Assembly (NCBI GenBank): GCA_028023455.1 | Contig: JAQFVV010000258.1 | Span: forward strand, 293,501-357,500 | DNA from: Epiperipatus broadwayi | Lineage: Eukaryota > Onychophora > Udeonychophora > Euonychophora > Peripatidae | Direction: 5' to 3' | DNA: 64,000 nt | Shown: positions 1 to 12,900 of the stretch, piece after piece | Layout of the letters: every line of letters starts with the position of its first letter | Numbering within the stretch: the stretch's first letter is position 1 | Program-made: the position numbers and the translations under genes | The notes under the pieces: generated by a model | Database searches by the model: none | What the model was told of the DNA's origin: nothing | The model's input: only the letters and a program-made list of their open reading frames with translations

Positions 1-366
1 TTTAGAAATTCTCCTTCAGTAAAAGGTTTTCCACATTGAGCAATCCATTTTGCTACTAGAAAACTTGCTTCAGTAGCAGATTCTTGTAATCGATTTTGCT
101 GTGTAAATACATTTTGCTGCCGGATCAATTTTACTTTGAGATCTGCAGCTTGTTTTTTTCAGCTTTCTTCATTTAAATTTTGTGCGTAACCTGCATGTTT
201 CGTTTCAAAATGTCTTCTCAAGTTGTATTCTTTTAAAACAGCTATACTCAAATTGCAAATAAGACAAACCATCTTATTATTATACATAGTAAAAAAAATA
301 TTTCCACTTCCATTCTTCATTAAATATACGGCATTCAAGATCAATTTTTCGTTTTCTAGAAGTCAT
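1..366 (-). pseudogene. hAT transposase N-terminus (GTF2IRD2/ZBED5-like), disrupted
   Basis: Starts at an ATG at 366 and reads MTSRKRKIDLECRIFNEEW. After a frameshift near 290-300 it continues with a BED/C2H2-type zinc finger (MVCLICNLSIAVLKEYNLRR then HFETKH). A TGA near 160 follows NLNEES, and the same frame goes on with AADLKVKLIRQQNVF, TQQNRLQESATEASF and IAQCGKPFTEGEFLK to the window edge. These blocks match the conserved N-terminus of the GTF2IRD2/ZBED5-type hAT transposases, where the finger binds transposon ends. One frameshift and one stop make it a pseudogene. The catalytic RNase H-like domain would lie left of the window. Confidence 0.8.
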
Positions 367-1067
367 CCCTAGAATGAAAAAAATTTTTAGCTTAGAATAT
401 GCGAGTTGCATATTTTTCGCCATAAAAAAATTACAGTGATAAAAAAATTGACTGCAAACGTATAGGCCTGTCAATTAGAAGCTACATCCAATCATGAGAG
501 CTTTATTCGCAATAAAGCGATCGAAGCTCGCTCTAGTTTAAAAGCTTCGTTGAGTTCGTTACAATAACATATCTATAAAAACTACAACTGTATTACTAAA
601 ACTATTACGAGTGGTTATTCAGAAAAATAAAAATCGATTTTAAACAAGTACAACAAAGAGCTTTTAAAATCACAATTTATTTTTCTTTTTTTAGTTAGTA
701 TAATTTATTTTTTAGATAACATACAATGAAAATTGTTTTTGTTTCATATTTATCTATTTAATTTAATTAAAGTTAAAATTGGAGAGAATACAAATGACAT
801 GCAGATTACTGATCACGATAAAACAAAAAGAAAATTCATAAAGAAATCTTTTATATAAAAAATTTAAGGGACAAAAAAACTAAATCTTATTTTAGTTACT
901 TACTACGAATCTATGAGCTGCAATGCAATGGAAAGTAGCAAAAAAAAGTGCAGTTTCTATCTTACTTACATATATCAATTTCCAATAATCAAAAATGCTT
1001 CCGGGGGCCACATACACTCATGACGCAGGCCAGATCCGGCCCGCGGGCTGTATGTTGAACATGCCTG
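1..1067 (-). mobile_element. hAT DNA transposon, 5' portion (runs off the left edge)
   Basis: A hAT-superfamily element read right to left. Its outer end is the GC-rich block at about 985-1067. On the minus strand this begins CAGGCATGTTCAAC and continues into a CCCGCGGGCC-type segment, the style of terminus known for Charlie-like hATs. The next eight bases outward, 1068-1075 (atctaggt), are the candidate target-site duplication, but the other end lies outside the window so this cannot be confirmed. Between the terminus and the transposase start (366) are about 620 bases of AT-rich untranslated sequence. The transposase is broken, so the copy is non-autonomous. Confidence 0.75.
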
Positions 1068-1075
1068 ATCTAGGT

Positions 1076-4000
1076 ACTTAGAAGGGGCAGTGCTTAAAAA
1101 TGAAGTATGTTCTTGTGACATCATGAAGCACTGGGTACTTGATAGTCCATGCTTGGCTATCTACTTATCAGGGCATGAGGAGCTGCTGTTCACGTATTCA
1201 CTTTTCCTATTTCACCTAGCCTACCTCATCAGCATTAACTAATCAAGCAGAAAGACATCTTAAAGTATATATATATATTTTATTCTATAAAACGATATTA
1301 GTTTAAAATCATTCATGAAAAAAGAAAAAACTGTTTAAAGTTATATTTATAATTTAGAAAAAAAAAAGTACAAATAAAGTTATAATTAATATTCAAAAAA
1401 AAGTTTTCCAAAAATCTTTTAGACTAGGAAAAAAAAGACATTAAAAGAATATATACTTTCAATATTGAATTGATAAAGAAAAATATGGCATTATTGTAAC
1501 AGTTAAAATACATAGAAGTCAGTGTATACACGCACATTCATATATGTAAAATTTTAATATTTTTTTTCATTAAATGTCAATTCATTTTTTTAATATTAAT
1601 TGTATATTATAAATCGGGTGTTTGTGCACTCATATATGTAAATCAATGTAACAATTTAAATGTTGAATAATTATTTAAATCTTAATGTGATCATTTAAAA
1701 TTTTATATTGTAATCAAAATCAGAAAGCTTATATGTGTGTAATTTTATTTTTATAAGACTGTAAATTCGTTTTTTATTGTTATTAATAAACTTATTTAAC
1801 TGTTAAAAATTGTTTCCATCATCTCTTGGTCGCATACATTAATAGAGCTTATGTTCTCTGAGCTAGATTCATGCACGGATAAATGGGGATGTGTACTTAA
1901 TGCTTTTGGGGCATCCAGTGATGATCAATCATCATCTTGGTTGGCACAAAAGAGAATACTCTTTAAAGCCCATGCATTATATTTTATTTTTAATTTATTC
2001 TTATTAAAAGTTAAGTTTATAATTGGCCAGAGCATTGATGATGATCAGCATGTTTTAATGTCCCAGCATTATTGTTTTGATTTTTGATTCCTATGTATTC
2101 TAATGGGTGGGCACTAAGCTGGTGCATCCAAGTTATGTTTAAATAATTGCCCAAGCTGGCAAAGGTTCAATAAGTAGTCTGGTCTACAGAAGACCCATTT
2201 CCGATCCAGTTACAAGGTTGACTGTTGATATATTGTACTGATTTATTTTATTCCCATTAATGATAATGAATGGTATTTGAATTATACTTACTTTTACTTT
2301 ATAATGCTGGTTGAATTTATAGTTATGCTTTTAGTTGCTTTTCTGAGTTAACTGGCTGATCTCTCAATGATCTCACAGATTTTTGGATTTCATGCTCCCC
2401 TTAAATAGTTTATACTTATAGATACTTATGTAAAGTATTGATATTTAAAATATTGTTGACTGAGAGTGATGATGATTTTTCCATCACCCAGTTCATTCCC
2501 AACACCCCCATTCCATTACAATATATATATATATATATATATATGGATAATATCATTAAACTTTCCATATTTACATCCATAAAGTCTGTGAAAACTTTGT
2601 ATCATTCTATATATATAATATTATAATCACGTAGTGATACCTCAATTTAACCTCAAACCACTTGTTTATAATTGCATAGCAATAACTAGAATATATAATT
2701 TGAACATTTCTAGCTTGTCAAAAATTATATAAAGACAAAATATATTTAAACAACCACAAATGAGTGAAAAATTTAAATTAATAGAAATATTGTTAAAACT
2801 TTGATTTAAATTAGAGTTATAATAAATATATTTAAATTTAATATAATATTTAAATTTTTTTATGAATTTCTTTAATAATAAAAAAGAAATATAAGTATGT
2901 TATAAATTTAATATAGATAAGTATGAGAAATATAGCATCACCAATCAAGATTAAAAAAAAAATTGCAATCTAATAATAAATAATCAATGAAAACCAAAAC
3001 TAAATTACATCTATTTAAACACACATGCATATTAATTATTATTTTAGATAGCAAAGTTCATTGCATATGGAAATAAAAGTCAATAATATAGTAGTGGCTC
3101 TCACACATTAATATTTGTTCTCTAAATGAACTTTTTCTTTGGATTATTAAAACTTTATTACATGGCTAGCTCTATAAAATATTCCTTGTCAAGTCTATCA
3201 ATTTCAAAAAACAATTATCTTCATCCTATTCTAGAGGTATCTAAAGTTTTGAACTCTTGCCTTTATAGACAAAGGCAAATGCCAGAAACCAATCTCAAAA
3301 CAGGAATTTTATAGAATTATAACTTCTAGTGTTTACTGATTACTCAAACTTAAAGAAAATCATTCTAAAGTAGAGTGAAGATAAAAGAGCATATGAGAAT
3401 CATATTATATTAATGTTGGTTCTCTCACTTTCTAAATCACTGGCTGATTCAAAATATTTCTCTCTACTTTATAGGTTTCTGCCTGCTTTTCTTTCAGTTG
3501 AAGATAAAATGTTTTTATTTTTTTATTAATAGTATAAAAAATAAGTCCTCTCTCCTCATGGTTTATATAATAAAAGTGTTTTAGAGAAATACAGAGAAAT
3601 AAATGATTCCAGAAGATGATTTGTTGTAGGTTATATTAACATGCACGTGTTTAAAGCTCATCTGTTCCAGTCCCACACCCTTAAGTAAAAAAATACCACT
3701 CAAGCAGCCATTTCCAAAGAAAAATGTAATATAAAATAAAAACAATAAAAATATAAAGAAAATTCATTGCTATTCATACTATATACTTCAAATTCAATAA
3801 ACACTAAAATTCAAGTTTTAAAAGCATAAAAACAAAAACAGACATATACTGGTAAAAATTCACATATTTATTATATACTTCTGCTTTCTTGCTTTAAAAT
3901 TTTTTTTTTATACTACTTCCTAACTCTTATTTCTGGAATATATACACAGACTTATATTAATAAAAATTTCCTTACTTTAGCTTTTTCATTTGGAAATTTC

Positions 4001-4480
4001 TACTTTTCAGAATCTTTAAAGCATTTTGAGCATGTTAGTTAGCTAATGGTGTTCATCATAACACATATTCATTCATAGTTTTAGAATATTTTCGTTTGGA
4101 TATTTTTATAACAATGTTACCAGCTTTCTGATGGATTTTCAGAATTATAATTGATTATAACTTCATTAAATTTTTGTTGCTAAAAGTAAATAAATAGATA
4201 AGTGAATCAAATTAATAATTTAAGTTATATAAAACATAACTAAGATGTCCTCAATGCAATATATGTTCTAGTAAGAAGCCTTCATTGTAACAAACCTCAT
4301 ATAACATTTTTTCAAAAGATTTCTAAGATTTGTAAAATTGAGCTCATTAAATTTTTAATCTAATTGGTAATAACAAAAATTAATGTAAATTAAGAATAAT
4401 GTTCTTTTGAGTAAAATTAAAAAATATTTATTTTAATTTGTATGATTAAAACAAGTTATTTTAAGAGGTATTCCAGCATT
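1076..4480. other. AT-rich non-coding stretch
   Basis: No gene recognised. 1080-1260 and 1840-2230 are less AT-rich and carry short open frames (for example 1851-2087) with no recognisable family. They may be single-copy or old repeat sequence. The rest is AT-rich with A/T homopolymers. Confidence 0.5.
2519..2544. repeat. (TA)n microsatellite
   Basis: Uninterrupted alternating A/T run following the motif ttacaata. Confidence 0.9.
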
Positions 4481-4495
4481 TGTATTCCAACTTAA

Positions 4496-4930
4496 ATGTT
4501 AAGAAGAAATAACAACAACAACAACAATTTTCTAATAAAACTTAATCTATCTGCATTACCTACCACATGTTTTCTTTGCCATAAAAGACTGTATACGTCA
4601 ATTGATCCCTTTTGTGGGTTATGCCATCGAGCTGAGGAAACCCTATCACATCTGCTATATCACTATGAGGGACTTAGGCAGATAAGAAATCTCATAACTA
4701 GCAATTACAGGAAGTCTAATGTAACAATGCATCAATTAATTTCTGCATTTAGAGGGATTAACACCAAGTGTCAGGGCAGCAACCTTTGTGCTATATGCAT
4801 ACTGGTGTACTAGATGCACTTCCCTAATTGGTAACAATTCCAGGAGGCATCCAGCTACTTTTTCAAATAAACTTGAAATGATACAGAAAAGGGATGACAC
4901 TGGCCAGACCTGACATTTATGCAGCAACCT
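4496..4930 (+). pseudogene. LINE ORF2 C-terminal zinc-finger region
   Basis: The open frame to 4813 reads LPTTCFLCHKRLYTS, then PFCGLCHRAEETLSHLLYHY and EGLRQIRNLI. The C-x2-C...H...(C) pattern with an ETLSHLL core is typical of the C-terminal finger that follows the reverse transcriptase of many non-LTR elements and helps bind the RNA/target. The last cysteine appears replaced by tyrosine (HYEGL where HCEGL is expected). Frameshifts after about 4810 continue the homology as WPDLTFMQQPGHYLRLDLC. Reverse transcriptase and endonuclease are absent, so this is a dead fragment. Confidence 0.65.
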
Positions 4931-5180
4931 GGTCATTACTTAAGATTAGATCTGTGTTATAGTGAATTGAGGAAATTAAATATTATAAAAAAACTTAGAA
5001 GGATATGCATGTCAAATTAGCAACAAGGACAATTTAGCAACAATTTTTTCCCTTCTGTTATAAGTGATTGATTTGCTAATGGCATTCAAATGATAATGGA
5101 CAATCCAGGATATTATATGTAGACGAACCATGTAAATGCAAAATTTGTAATTCTTTTGAGATAATAAAGGCCTTTTGAAA
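4528..5180 (+). mobile_element. LINE family A, 3' end fragment (copy 1)
   Basis: A 5'-truncated non-LTR retrotransposon. It holds the C-terminal cysteine/histidine motif of the ORF2-type protein, the short region after it, an AATAAA at about 5163-5168 and then a microsatellite tail. It aligns by eye with the C-terminal part of the copy at 18.4-20.1 kb: both have L-ALPT, then PF-LC, then a T-x2-HL...QIR block, then a P-x4-Q/A-x-W/H-x-L stretch. The left boundary lies directly against an (AAC)n run at 4508-4527, and the tail also ends in (AAC)n. Confidence 0.7.
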
Positions 5181-5251
<71 letters not shown>

Positions 5252-5267
5252 CAACAACAACAACAAC
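5181..5267 (+). repeat. Composite (ATC)n-(AAT)n-(AAC)n LINE tail
   Basis: Three consecutive triplet microsatellites, about 5181-5212, 5212-5248 and 5248-5267, placed directly after the LINE's AATAAA. They form the 3' tail of the LINE A copy. A poly-Met/Ile/Val reading on the minus strand is only a consequence of the repeat. Confidence 0.9.
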
Positions 5268-5269
5268 TT

Positions 5270-6165
5270 GATTAGCTACATTATAAAAATGAGAACTGCT
5301 ACTATAATTTGATATATATATTTTGAAAAAAACTATTTGTAGTTTAAAATTCAATAAAATTGTAATTATAGCTATTATAAAAAGACTGTACATATTTGTA
5401 TTTGCATATATAAACACAATTTTTTAAATCAGTACATTCCTGTCTTTTATGTAACATTTTAAAATAATAATAATAATATAAATGAAAGTAAACAAATAAA
5501 ACAAAAAAGTGAAGTACCTATTTCTCTCTGTAAATGAAAATATATACATATTCTACCTTGTTAAACCAAAATTTGAAAGCTTTCAACAGTATAATTCAGA
5601 ACAAAAATTGAAAACTATTGAAGAACCCTTCTAGCTTTAGATTGTTGTATCAAAAATGGATAAACATGCGAATTCTAAGAGATTAAAAAAAAAAAAAAAC
5701 AATAATATCTATTGAAGAAAAGGAAGCACATTGAAAAACATACCTACTTGAATTTAAAAAACAAAAAATGCAAACACTAAAACATTTTCTTTAACATAAA
5801 TATGTATGCACACACGCAAACACATATATAAAACCTATTCCTACTTTTTATATATATAATTTTTAAAAAAATCATAAACACTTTTAACATTTCCTTTAAA
5901 ATAACATATACATATAAGTACCCCCGTTAGTTAAAATCAGTTACTTTTTTTTCTGTCTATCTCCTGTCACCCACTTCTCCAAGCTTTTTATTTTAAAATG
6001 ATTTTAGATTATACTGTAATGAACTATTTTAGGATAGTAGTACATCTGAAAAGGATTTAAAAGTTTTCTAAAAATATCAGTAGGTAGTAACATTATTCAA
6101 TTTGTGAGCAACACTATCATCTAATATCTAGTGATTACTAAATCTTATACTAGATGTCACTGGAA
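5270..6165. other. AT-rich non-coding stretch
   Basis: AT-rich filler with a poly-A run near 5685-5699 and short TA tracts. I see no gene or element here. Confidence 0.5.
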
Positions 6166-6597
6166 TAAAGTAGAGTGAAACAATAGTGAAAGATGTGGAT
6201 GGAGAGTGAATGATAAGAATAAGTTGGAAGAGTATAAAATACAAGTTGAAGAAACCATGGAAGAGTTGGTTGAGGATGAGTATAAGGTCTGCTATGATGA
6301 AATAGAAAAAGTGGCAAATAGGGTTTTAGGTGAGAATATTCAGAAGAATAAAAGTAATAAAAAATGAGAGTTAGTAAGTGTAAAAGAGAGAAAAGAAGCA
6401 TGCAGAGAATATAAGTGTGTTATTAAGAATAAAGAAAGTGAAAAAGATTTTAATGCTAAGTGGAAAAGTACTTAGAAAAAAAGAAGTTGGCTAAAATAGA
6501 TAATTATACAGAGAGAATGAAATTGAATAGTAAATTGTTGGAGAATATTAATAAAAGTGGATGAGATGGGAGCAAAAAATTTTGGAATTACAAAAAA

Positions 6598-7292
6598 ATG
6601 GGAAATGTAGAGGAAAGAGAGATAGGATTACTAGGTAATGAGCGAATAGAGTGTAGCTCTAGAGAAGAATTAGAAAGAATTTTAAATAGATATGTAATGG
6701 ATATAGAAAAAATGTTAGATGTGAAGGACAGTGTGATAGAAAACATGAAAGCATATAGTAATGAAAATATTAGGTTTACAGAAAATGAATTGAATGAGGC
6801 AGGGAAGAAAGTGGAAAGTAGAAAGATAAGAAGTTTATATGGATGGGCAGCAGAGATGGTAATGAATTTAGGGCATATGGCAAATATAGTTTTTCCAGGT
6901 AATTGGAGTAATACAAGAGTAAGATTATTATTTAAAGGAAATGGTAAGGATCATAGAAAGTTAAACAATTATAGACCAATAGCGGTAACAACAGTTTTAT
7001 ATAAAGTTTTCTCATATATGGGGGCTGGAAGAGTTGCAAAATGGATAAAAGAAAATAATGTAGTGGGGAAATGCAAGGTTTTAGATCAGATAGGCATATA
7101 AGAGATAGTTTATTTGTAGTTACACAACTTATGGATATGAGTAGGAATTCAGGTAAACAGTTATATATGAGTTTTCTAGATATAGAGAAAGCATATGACA
7201 GAGAAAATAAAAATAGATTATGGGTAAGTTTAGCAAATTTGGGAATGAATAAAGCTTTAGTGGATATTATTAAGAAATTATATGAAAAATAA
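6598..7292 (+). pseudogene. Non-LTR reverse transcriptase, fingers and palm motif A
   Basis: Frame 1 (6598-7101) includes NVEEREIGLLGNERIECSSR, FPGNWSNTRVRLLFKGNGKD and LNNYRPIAVTTVLYKVFS (reverse transcriptase motifs 0-2), then VAKWIKENNVVGK. A frame change at about 7070-7100 moves into frame 2 (7071-7292): QGFRSDRHIRDSLFVVTQLM, then SFLDIEKAYDR, which is palm motif A with the first catalytic Asp, then LWVSLANLGMNKALVDIIKK. This enzyme copies element RNA into DNA at the target site. The frameshift and later stops make it a pseudogene. Confidence 0.8.
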
Positions 7293-7368
7293 TTACTATA
7301 CATATCAATTAGGGGATATAGAATCAGTTAAAGTTAAAAATGGGGTTGGACTAAGTTAAGTTTACCCT

Positions 7369-7635
7369 ATGGAACCTATTTTCTTTTTGTTGTATTTGAG
7401 TGAAATGGAGAGAGCAATAGAAAGACTAGGAAGAGAAATAGAGATACTGTTAATAGGTGGCAAGGAAGTAAATACTTTGTCGGGTCTTCTTCTTGCGGAT
7501 GATGTCTTTTTGTGTGCAGAAAAGAGAAGATATGGAAGTTATGCTGAGGACATGTGCAAGAGTGGGTGAAGAGATGAGAATTAAATTTAGTGAAGAAAAA
7601 TCAAATATAATGCTTTCAATAGTTTCTCATTGATT
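7369..7635 (+). pseudogene. Reverse transcriptase palm motif C fragment of LINE B
   Basis: Reads FFLLYLSEMERAIERLG, then LLLADDVFLCAE, which is the catalytic (F/Y)ADD box with Leu-Ala in front, then (after a frameshift near 7550) LRTCARVGEEMRIKFSEEKS, the segment that normally follows motif C. It continues the reverse transcriptase ending at 7292 after about 75 bases of scrambled frame, in which GVRQG-type motif B should lie. Same element, same strand. Confidence 0.75.
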
Positions 7636-7659
7636 TCATGTGTAGACCTTTTTAATCAG

Positions 7660-9620
7660 ATATATCATAATTCATAATAATAATTAAAAAAAAAAGAGTA
7701 TTATATGATAGCACTGCAAAATACGAATCTGGCAGTAAAATTAAAATCTATCAACTTTTCACATTTTATTGTCTGTCCCATCGTCATGGTCCCCATTTTT
7801 TTCAATCTCTTTTTGAAATCTCTGACATGTGCATTGTAATCAATTTTTTCTTATAACCTTCCAGTATAGCATCTTTTAGAACGGATTTTTTTGTGTGGAA
7901 TTGATACATATTTAGTATAAAATCTGCAAAGATGGGAATAATGTATAAATATGTAATTCGATTTTTTTTGCATACAATACGTAATTCATTATAAAGTCAA
8001 TATGCAGCGCTAGCATATATAAACATACTGACGTCATCAAAAGCGAATGACTTTTATATATATATAACTTAAGGTTCAAGAACGTGTTAATTATGTAACT
8101 GACAAATCTGCAGCAACTTATCTAGTATATATAGTAATTAAAATCTGCAACGATTAAAACATATATAATATTAACAGAGAAATATTACTAATGCTTTGCT
8201 AAACAACAGTAAAAAATATTTCTTCAACTATGTTTTACTTGGGGAAAAAAGACGAAAAAAAAAAGTTCAAATAAATAAACTAAAAAAAAAAAATTATTCA
8301 ACTTAATCTATGTTTTTACAGTGATCTATAATCTGTTTGACCTTTATGACTCATGAAGTCAGAAATGTAAGATGCCATTCAAGTAAATACTTGACACCCA
8401 GTGGATTATTTGGGTAAAATGTGACTCTTAAACTAATAACATGACTCAGGAGAAGAATAATCCAGGTGGCATGCTGCACTTAAGTGTAAATTAAATGTGT
8501 GTATATGTATGTATAAAACTTACTCTGGGGGTGTTGAATCGGAATACCTAGTTAAATTTAATATAAAACTTATAAACGATGTACCTTATGCACATACACC
8601 CACATATATAACACAAATATTAGTTTAGTAGAAATAATAATTCTTAAACTAATAGACTTCAGTTTAACATTCTCATAACTTTTTAACAAGAAATTGAATT
8701 ACATACTTCTAATTTCCTAATCCAAACTTCTCATAATTATACTTTTGGAATTCTGCTACCAATTCGGAATTTGAATCAAGTATAAACCCTTTTGTATCAA
8801 CAACTGGCATAAGTAAATGATTTTATGTCTACTATAGTAATTATTAAATTTTACAAAACTCAATTTTTTTAAAATCTCTCACTACATACACCCACACACA
8901 CCACTCTAAATATATATGCGCACACATCCCAACCCAGGAATTAAATACATTTATGCAAAATATATCCATCTATTGGAAAAAGAATAATGTCTGAATTATA
9001 TACTATACAAACAATTACATTGTCTATATATATCTTCCCCCCTTTGCATACAACGAATCTTTATATAAGGATTTGCCATAGCAATCTTCATCAACTTATA
9101 TCCACTATTTTGCTACAATAATCTTTTTAAAAGAAAACATCGACAATGTTTTCTTAAAACTGTGGTCATTTTGTAAGATTAATGATACCATAGAATAATG
9201 ATTTCATGAAAGTTTATATCATCTGGAGATAAAATGATATTTATATTTTTAAGAAAGAGTACAGTATAAAGTTTATTCATTATGCTATAATTACGATTTG
9301 TTTATAGAATTAAAATATGATTGCAGTTAAAGGACAATGTGTGCTTTCATTTATGATATATACATAATACAGAGGACTTTCATCATTAATGGTCATAAAA
9401 GCAAAGAAAAATGTGTTTCATTCAGTACAATATATAATCAAAAACATATTTCGATCACATACACTACCTAATTTGATTAACAACCAATTTTAAAATATCT
9501 ATATTAGCTAAAATATAATCACCAAACAACTCTGGATTAAAATTTTTATGAATTCTAATTTTGTCCAAAGCTGAAATTGTAAATATTAATTTATTAAGCA
9601 CATGATCAGCACATAAGTAC
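7660..9620. other. AT-rich non-coding stretch
   Basis: No gene recognised. 7730-7900 is slightly less AT-rich without a convincing frame. 8340-8480 contains a weak imperfect inverted pair around tggattatt/aataatcca. CA-rich and TA-rich low-complexity patches occur near 8890 and 9020. Confidence 0.5.
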
Positions 9621-9633
9621 ATATATATTTAAT

Positions 9634-9946
9634 ACTATGCATCTTGAGTGTTCAATTTTCCACCAGAGGGATCTCTGCAAATTTTCACACAAGATTATGA
9701 CTTTATAAAGATAAGAGTGGCCACTCTTATCTTCAACCTACTTTCTAATTATATTGTGGACTTAATTAGTGAAGAGTTTAACAGCTTCACACTCTCAAAT
9801 CAAAATGCTTTAAATTCGCCTATATAATTAGAAAGTAGGTGAAGATAAGAGTGGCCGCTCTTATCTTTATAAAGTCATAATCTTAGGTGAAGATTTGGAG
9901 AGGTCCCTCTGGTGGCAAATTGAACACTCAAGGCGCATAGTATTAT
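9634..9946. mobile_element. MITE-like inverted-repeat element, family 1
   Basis: Two arms (about 9634-9755 and 9823-9946) are nearly exact reverse complements and enclose about 67 bases. Inside each arm lies a second, short palindrome with the core aagataagagtggccac (9708-9733; and 9842-9867 with one change), so the element is a hairpin containing hairpins. There is no coding capacity. Such structures are typical of non-autonomous DNA elements or foldback elements. No clear target-site duplication is visible at the arm ends. The centre and one arm recur at 55.9 kb. Confidence 0.75.
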
Positions 9947-9989
9947 GGTTATAGCCATAAATATATATATACTAAAACTGAAATGTGGA

Positions 9990-12900
9990 CATTATAATTC
10001 TACACTACTTGAACTTAAAAAATAAAGAGAGAAATGATTTTTTGTATTATGCAATTAATAACTAACTGCTTATGATCAAAAGTTAGAAAATATAATTTGA
10101 AAATATTTATTTGTTCAATTTTAAATCAGTAATATAGTAATTGCTATATGCAAGACAATGGAGACTCTTATTACAAACATTAAAAAAAGCAGTATCAGAA
10201 AAAAAATAACAATTATGTTATTAAAACTATAGCAATCATACATTACACATTTCTTTCCCTGATTTTCTTTTCTTTTTTTTTACAATTTTAGTTGAAATTA
10301 TGTAAAATAAATAAATTCATGAACTATTGCTAGTTAGATAATTACACAAATAAAAACTGACAATCAATTAATAAATGCCCCAAAATTAAATTGTAAAATG
10401 TACATTGGGGGAAAGGGTTTCTTACATGCATCATTTTAATTTAATTGATTGTGATTCAGAGAATATCATTCTCCATCTAAGTAAGATTCAAAATGGTGGA
10501 CTCTAAACTGAAAATATTGTTTTTCCAAAAAAATACAGATAAAAAAAAATATATTAAGTATATTTACTATTAAAATAGTACTCTTTTTTTTTTATAGCAA
10601 TATGCTTAGTAAAATGTTCATTCATTATCACTTTTTTCAATTTTAAGCTTTTTTTTTTTTTTAATTGGCTTTCTATAAATTTTGAATTTAGAGTAATGAA
10701 TTAAATTTATCACCACAGGAAATCATTATAATTGCTTGTTTTTCTTATGTGAATTATTTTGATTGATAAGGTATTTGGGGAGAATCGGTTGAGTTTACTC
10801 TCTGCGATAAATAAGTTATAATATTAATGTAAGGGTTTCAATATCTCATAACTTGTAACAGTGGTATTGAAGTAAATACTGTAGAATATATTTTACTATA
10901 ACTGTGTTGGAAAACCATACAGTTACCTGGATATCTTAAATAATTTATAATTTCATCATCATCCTATTCCATCAAACAAGATTTACATTTTGTAAGATGA
11001 TTTAAAGACCCCCGCCCCCCAAAAAGTCATCACATTACTTCAGTTATATAAAGACTAAAGTTTTCTTTCTTCATATCTTCCTTTGTATTTTTATTATTTA
11101 TTAACTACCATAAAAAAATATTTTAATCAGCTAGCTCTACTGATAAACTCTCAGAAATCAAATGTGGACACTTGTGTTTGCAACTTTCTAAAACTTTAAC
11201 CAAACAATCTGTACTACTGTTAATTTTCTTAAATGAAAAAAATGCAGTTATTCAAATAAGAAATTAACAAAAAAACTACCACTTAATATTTTAAATCTCT
11301 GAATTTAAATGCAGATTTAAATCTATATGTGTAAGTTAAAATACAATTTATTTAGAAAAAAAAACTCTCAAAATTTTCACAACTTCTTTCTAATAATAAA
11401 TTTTTCTAAATCTTACAAAACAATATATGGGTTTGAAGACATATAGATGTCTGAAAACTTCAGATTTTCTACTCAATAGTCAACTCTTAGATAAATGCTG
11501 GCTTTGGGTTGGTATTTTTAGATCTAATATGTGAAGCTACCCTAACGCCTCTCTGAGGAGTGCCAAAAGCATAAAACCATGGTCAGGGGAAGGTTTTCAG
11601 ATAGAGATATTTTAAATGCTTTCTTTTGCTAAGCATTTATCTCAAAGCTTGTTGAGCAATTAGCAAAGCTCTTTGTTAATATAACAATTATGTTAACCAA
11701 ACAAATACTATTAGTAATAAAATATATACCAAGTTGCAATGTTCCAAATAGCAGATTCATTTATTCTGCTTAAAATATATTGATACTTGAAACTTAATTC
11801 TTAAACATTTACTCTTTTGTCATTATGAACAAAGATTTTTACTGTTTAACAAAACAATCTTTTAAATTGATAGTTTAAAATTGAAAATAATTACCTTACA
11901 ACACTGATCTATTTCATATTTTATCATAATCATCTTTACAAAATGATCCTGTAGTATAATGTATTACTGAATCATTAATATCCATTTCTTTTCTGATTTC
12001 TCAACCACATTATCTCATACAATCTTCAATGGACTGCCACATTTTTATATAATACTATCTAATGTGATATCAAAGCATAATAAAAATAAAATAAACATGT
12101 AACAATAGAGATATTAATATTAGTACAATCAAAAATTTCTCAGCAACCAATGATTCTGTGTTCTTTATACAAATAGATCTCAAATGAAAACTATTAACAA
12201 AATCTTACATATCAATAAACAAAAAACTATCCACAATGTAATACAAATGCAAATAACCTTATTAGCTCATGAAAGTAATGGCTTCAGATTCAAAATAATT
12301 AATCTGATGGGTCTCGTTAACCATTGTTTTTAAAATTTCATTAACACAATGAAATATTTTTTAAAAAAATAAACCTTGATAAAAGATTCAAACCCCAAAA
12401 TTGATTAAAATTTATGAAGCAAATATAAATATGAAATGAGATTAAGTTGTATTAAGAAAATGGCAAAATATCATAAACTACTTCTGATAATGAGTGAGAA
12501 TGTCATTGGCAGTATTACCCTCAATTATCCTGCTTTCAGATGAATTTAACATAACTATATTTACAAATCAAATTACTGATTGTCATTTTTATTCTTTTAT
12601 ACTATATAAACATTATACAAAAAAAAATAAACACAGTTATATGTATATACGATTACTATACGAAGATTTTCAAAAGTACCTTAAACATAATTTTGTTCAT
12701 AAAATATAGACCATTATACAAAAATATAGCAATAATGGTTTGTTGCTTAGGAGATCATATAATATTTGAAAATGGAAGCGGACAGACTTAAATTTAAATC
12801 TAGGAACTTTTAGCTTTTGAATTTATTATTTTACCACTACACTAAACTAAATTAAAATAATAAAAAATTGAAATTCACAAGATGACTATTATATATACAA

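Larger units (their letters stand above)
6170..7635 (+). mobile_element. LINE family B (non-LTR retrotransposon), internal fragment
   Basis: Coding remnant running from the region between endonuclease and reverse transcriptase (about 6190-6600: WRVNDKNKLEEYKIQVEE, EIEKVANRVLGENIQ and a Lys/Glu-rich stretch) through the reverse transcriptase to just past its catalytic motif. Frames shift several times. Both ends fade without a recognisable 5' start or 3' tail, so it is truncated at both sides. The strand is purine-rich, unlike its surroundings. The best guess is a clade with NNYRPIAVT-type fingers; I cannot assign it further. Confidence 0.75.

Noticed and set aside
5076-5417. Minus-strand open frame with long Val, Ile and Met runs
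   Set aside because: It is the triplet microsatellite tail of the LINE read through; no protein family.
6932-7303. 123-codon minus-strand frame
   Set aside because: Antisense of the LINE B reverse transcriptase.
8340-8480. Inverted pair around tggattatt/aataatcca as a MITE
   Set aside because: Similarity does not extend beyond about 10 bases plus scattered matches.
11008-11020. C-rich spots (also 15505, 32093 and the G run at 59262) as G-quadruplexes
   Set aside because: Single homopolymer runs or two runs only; four separated G-tracts are not present.
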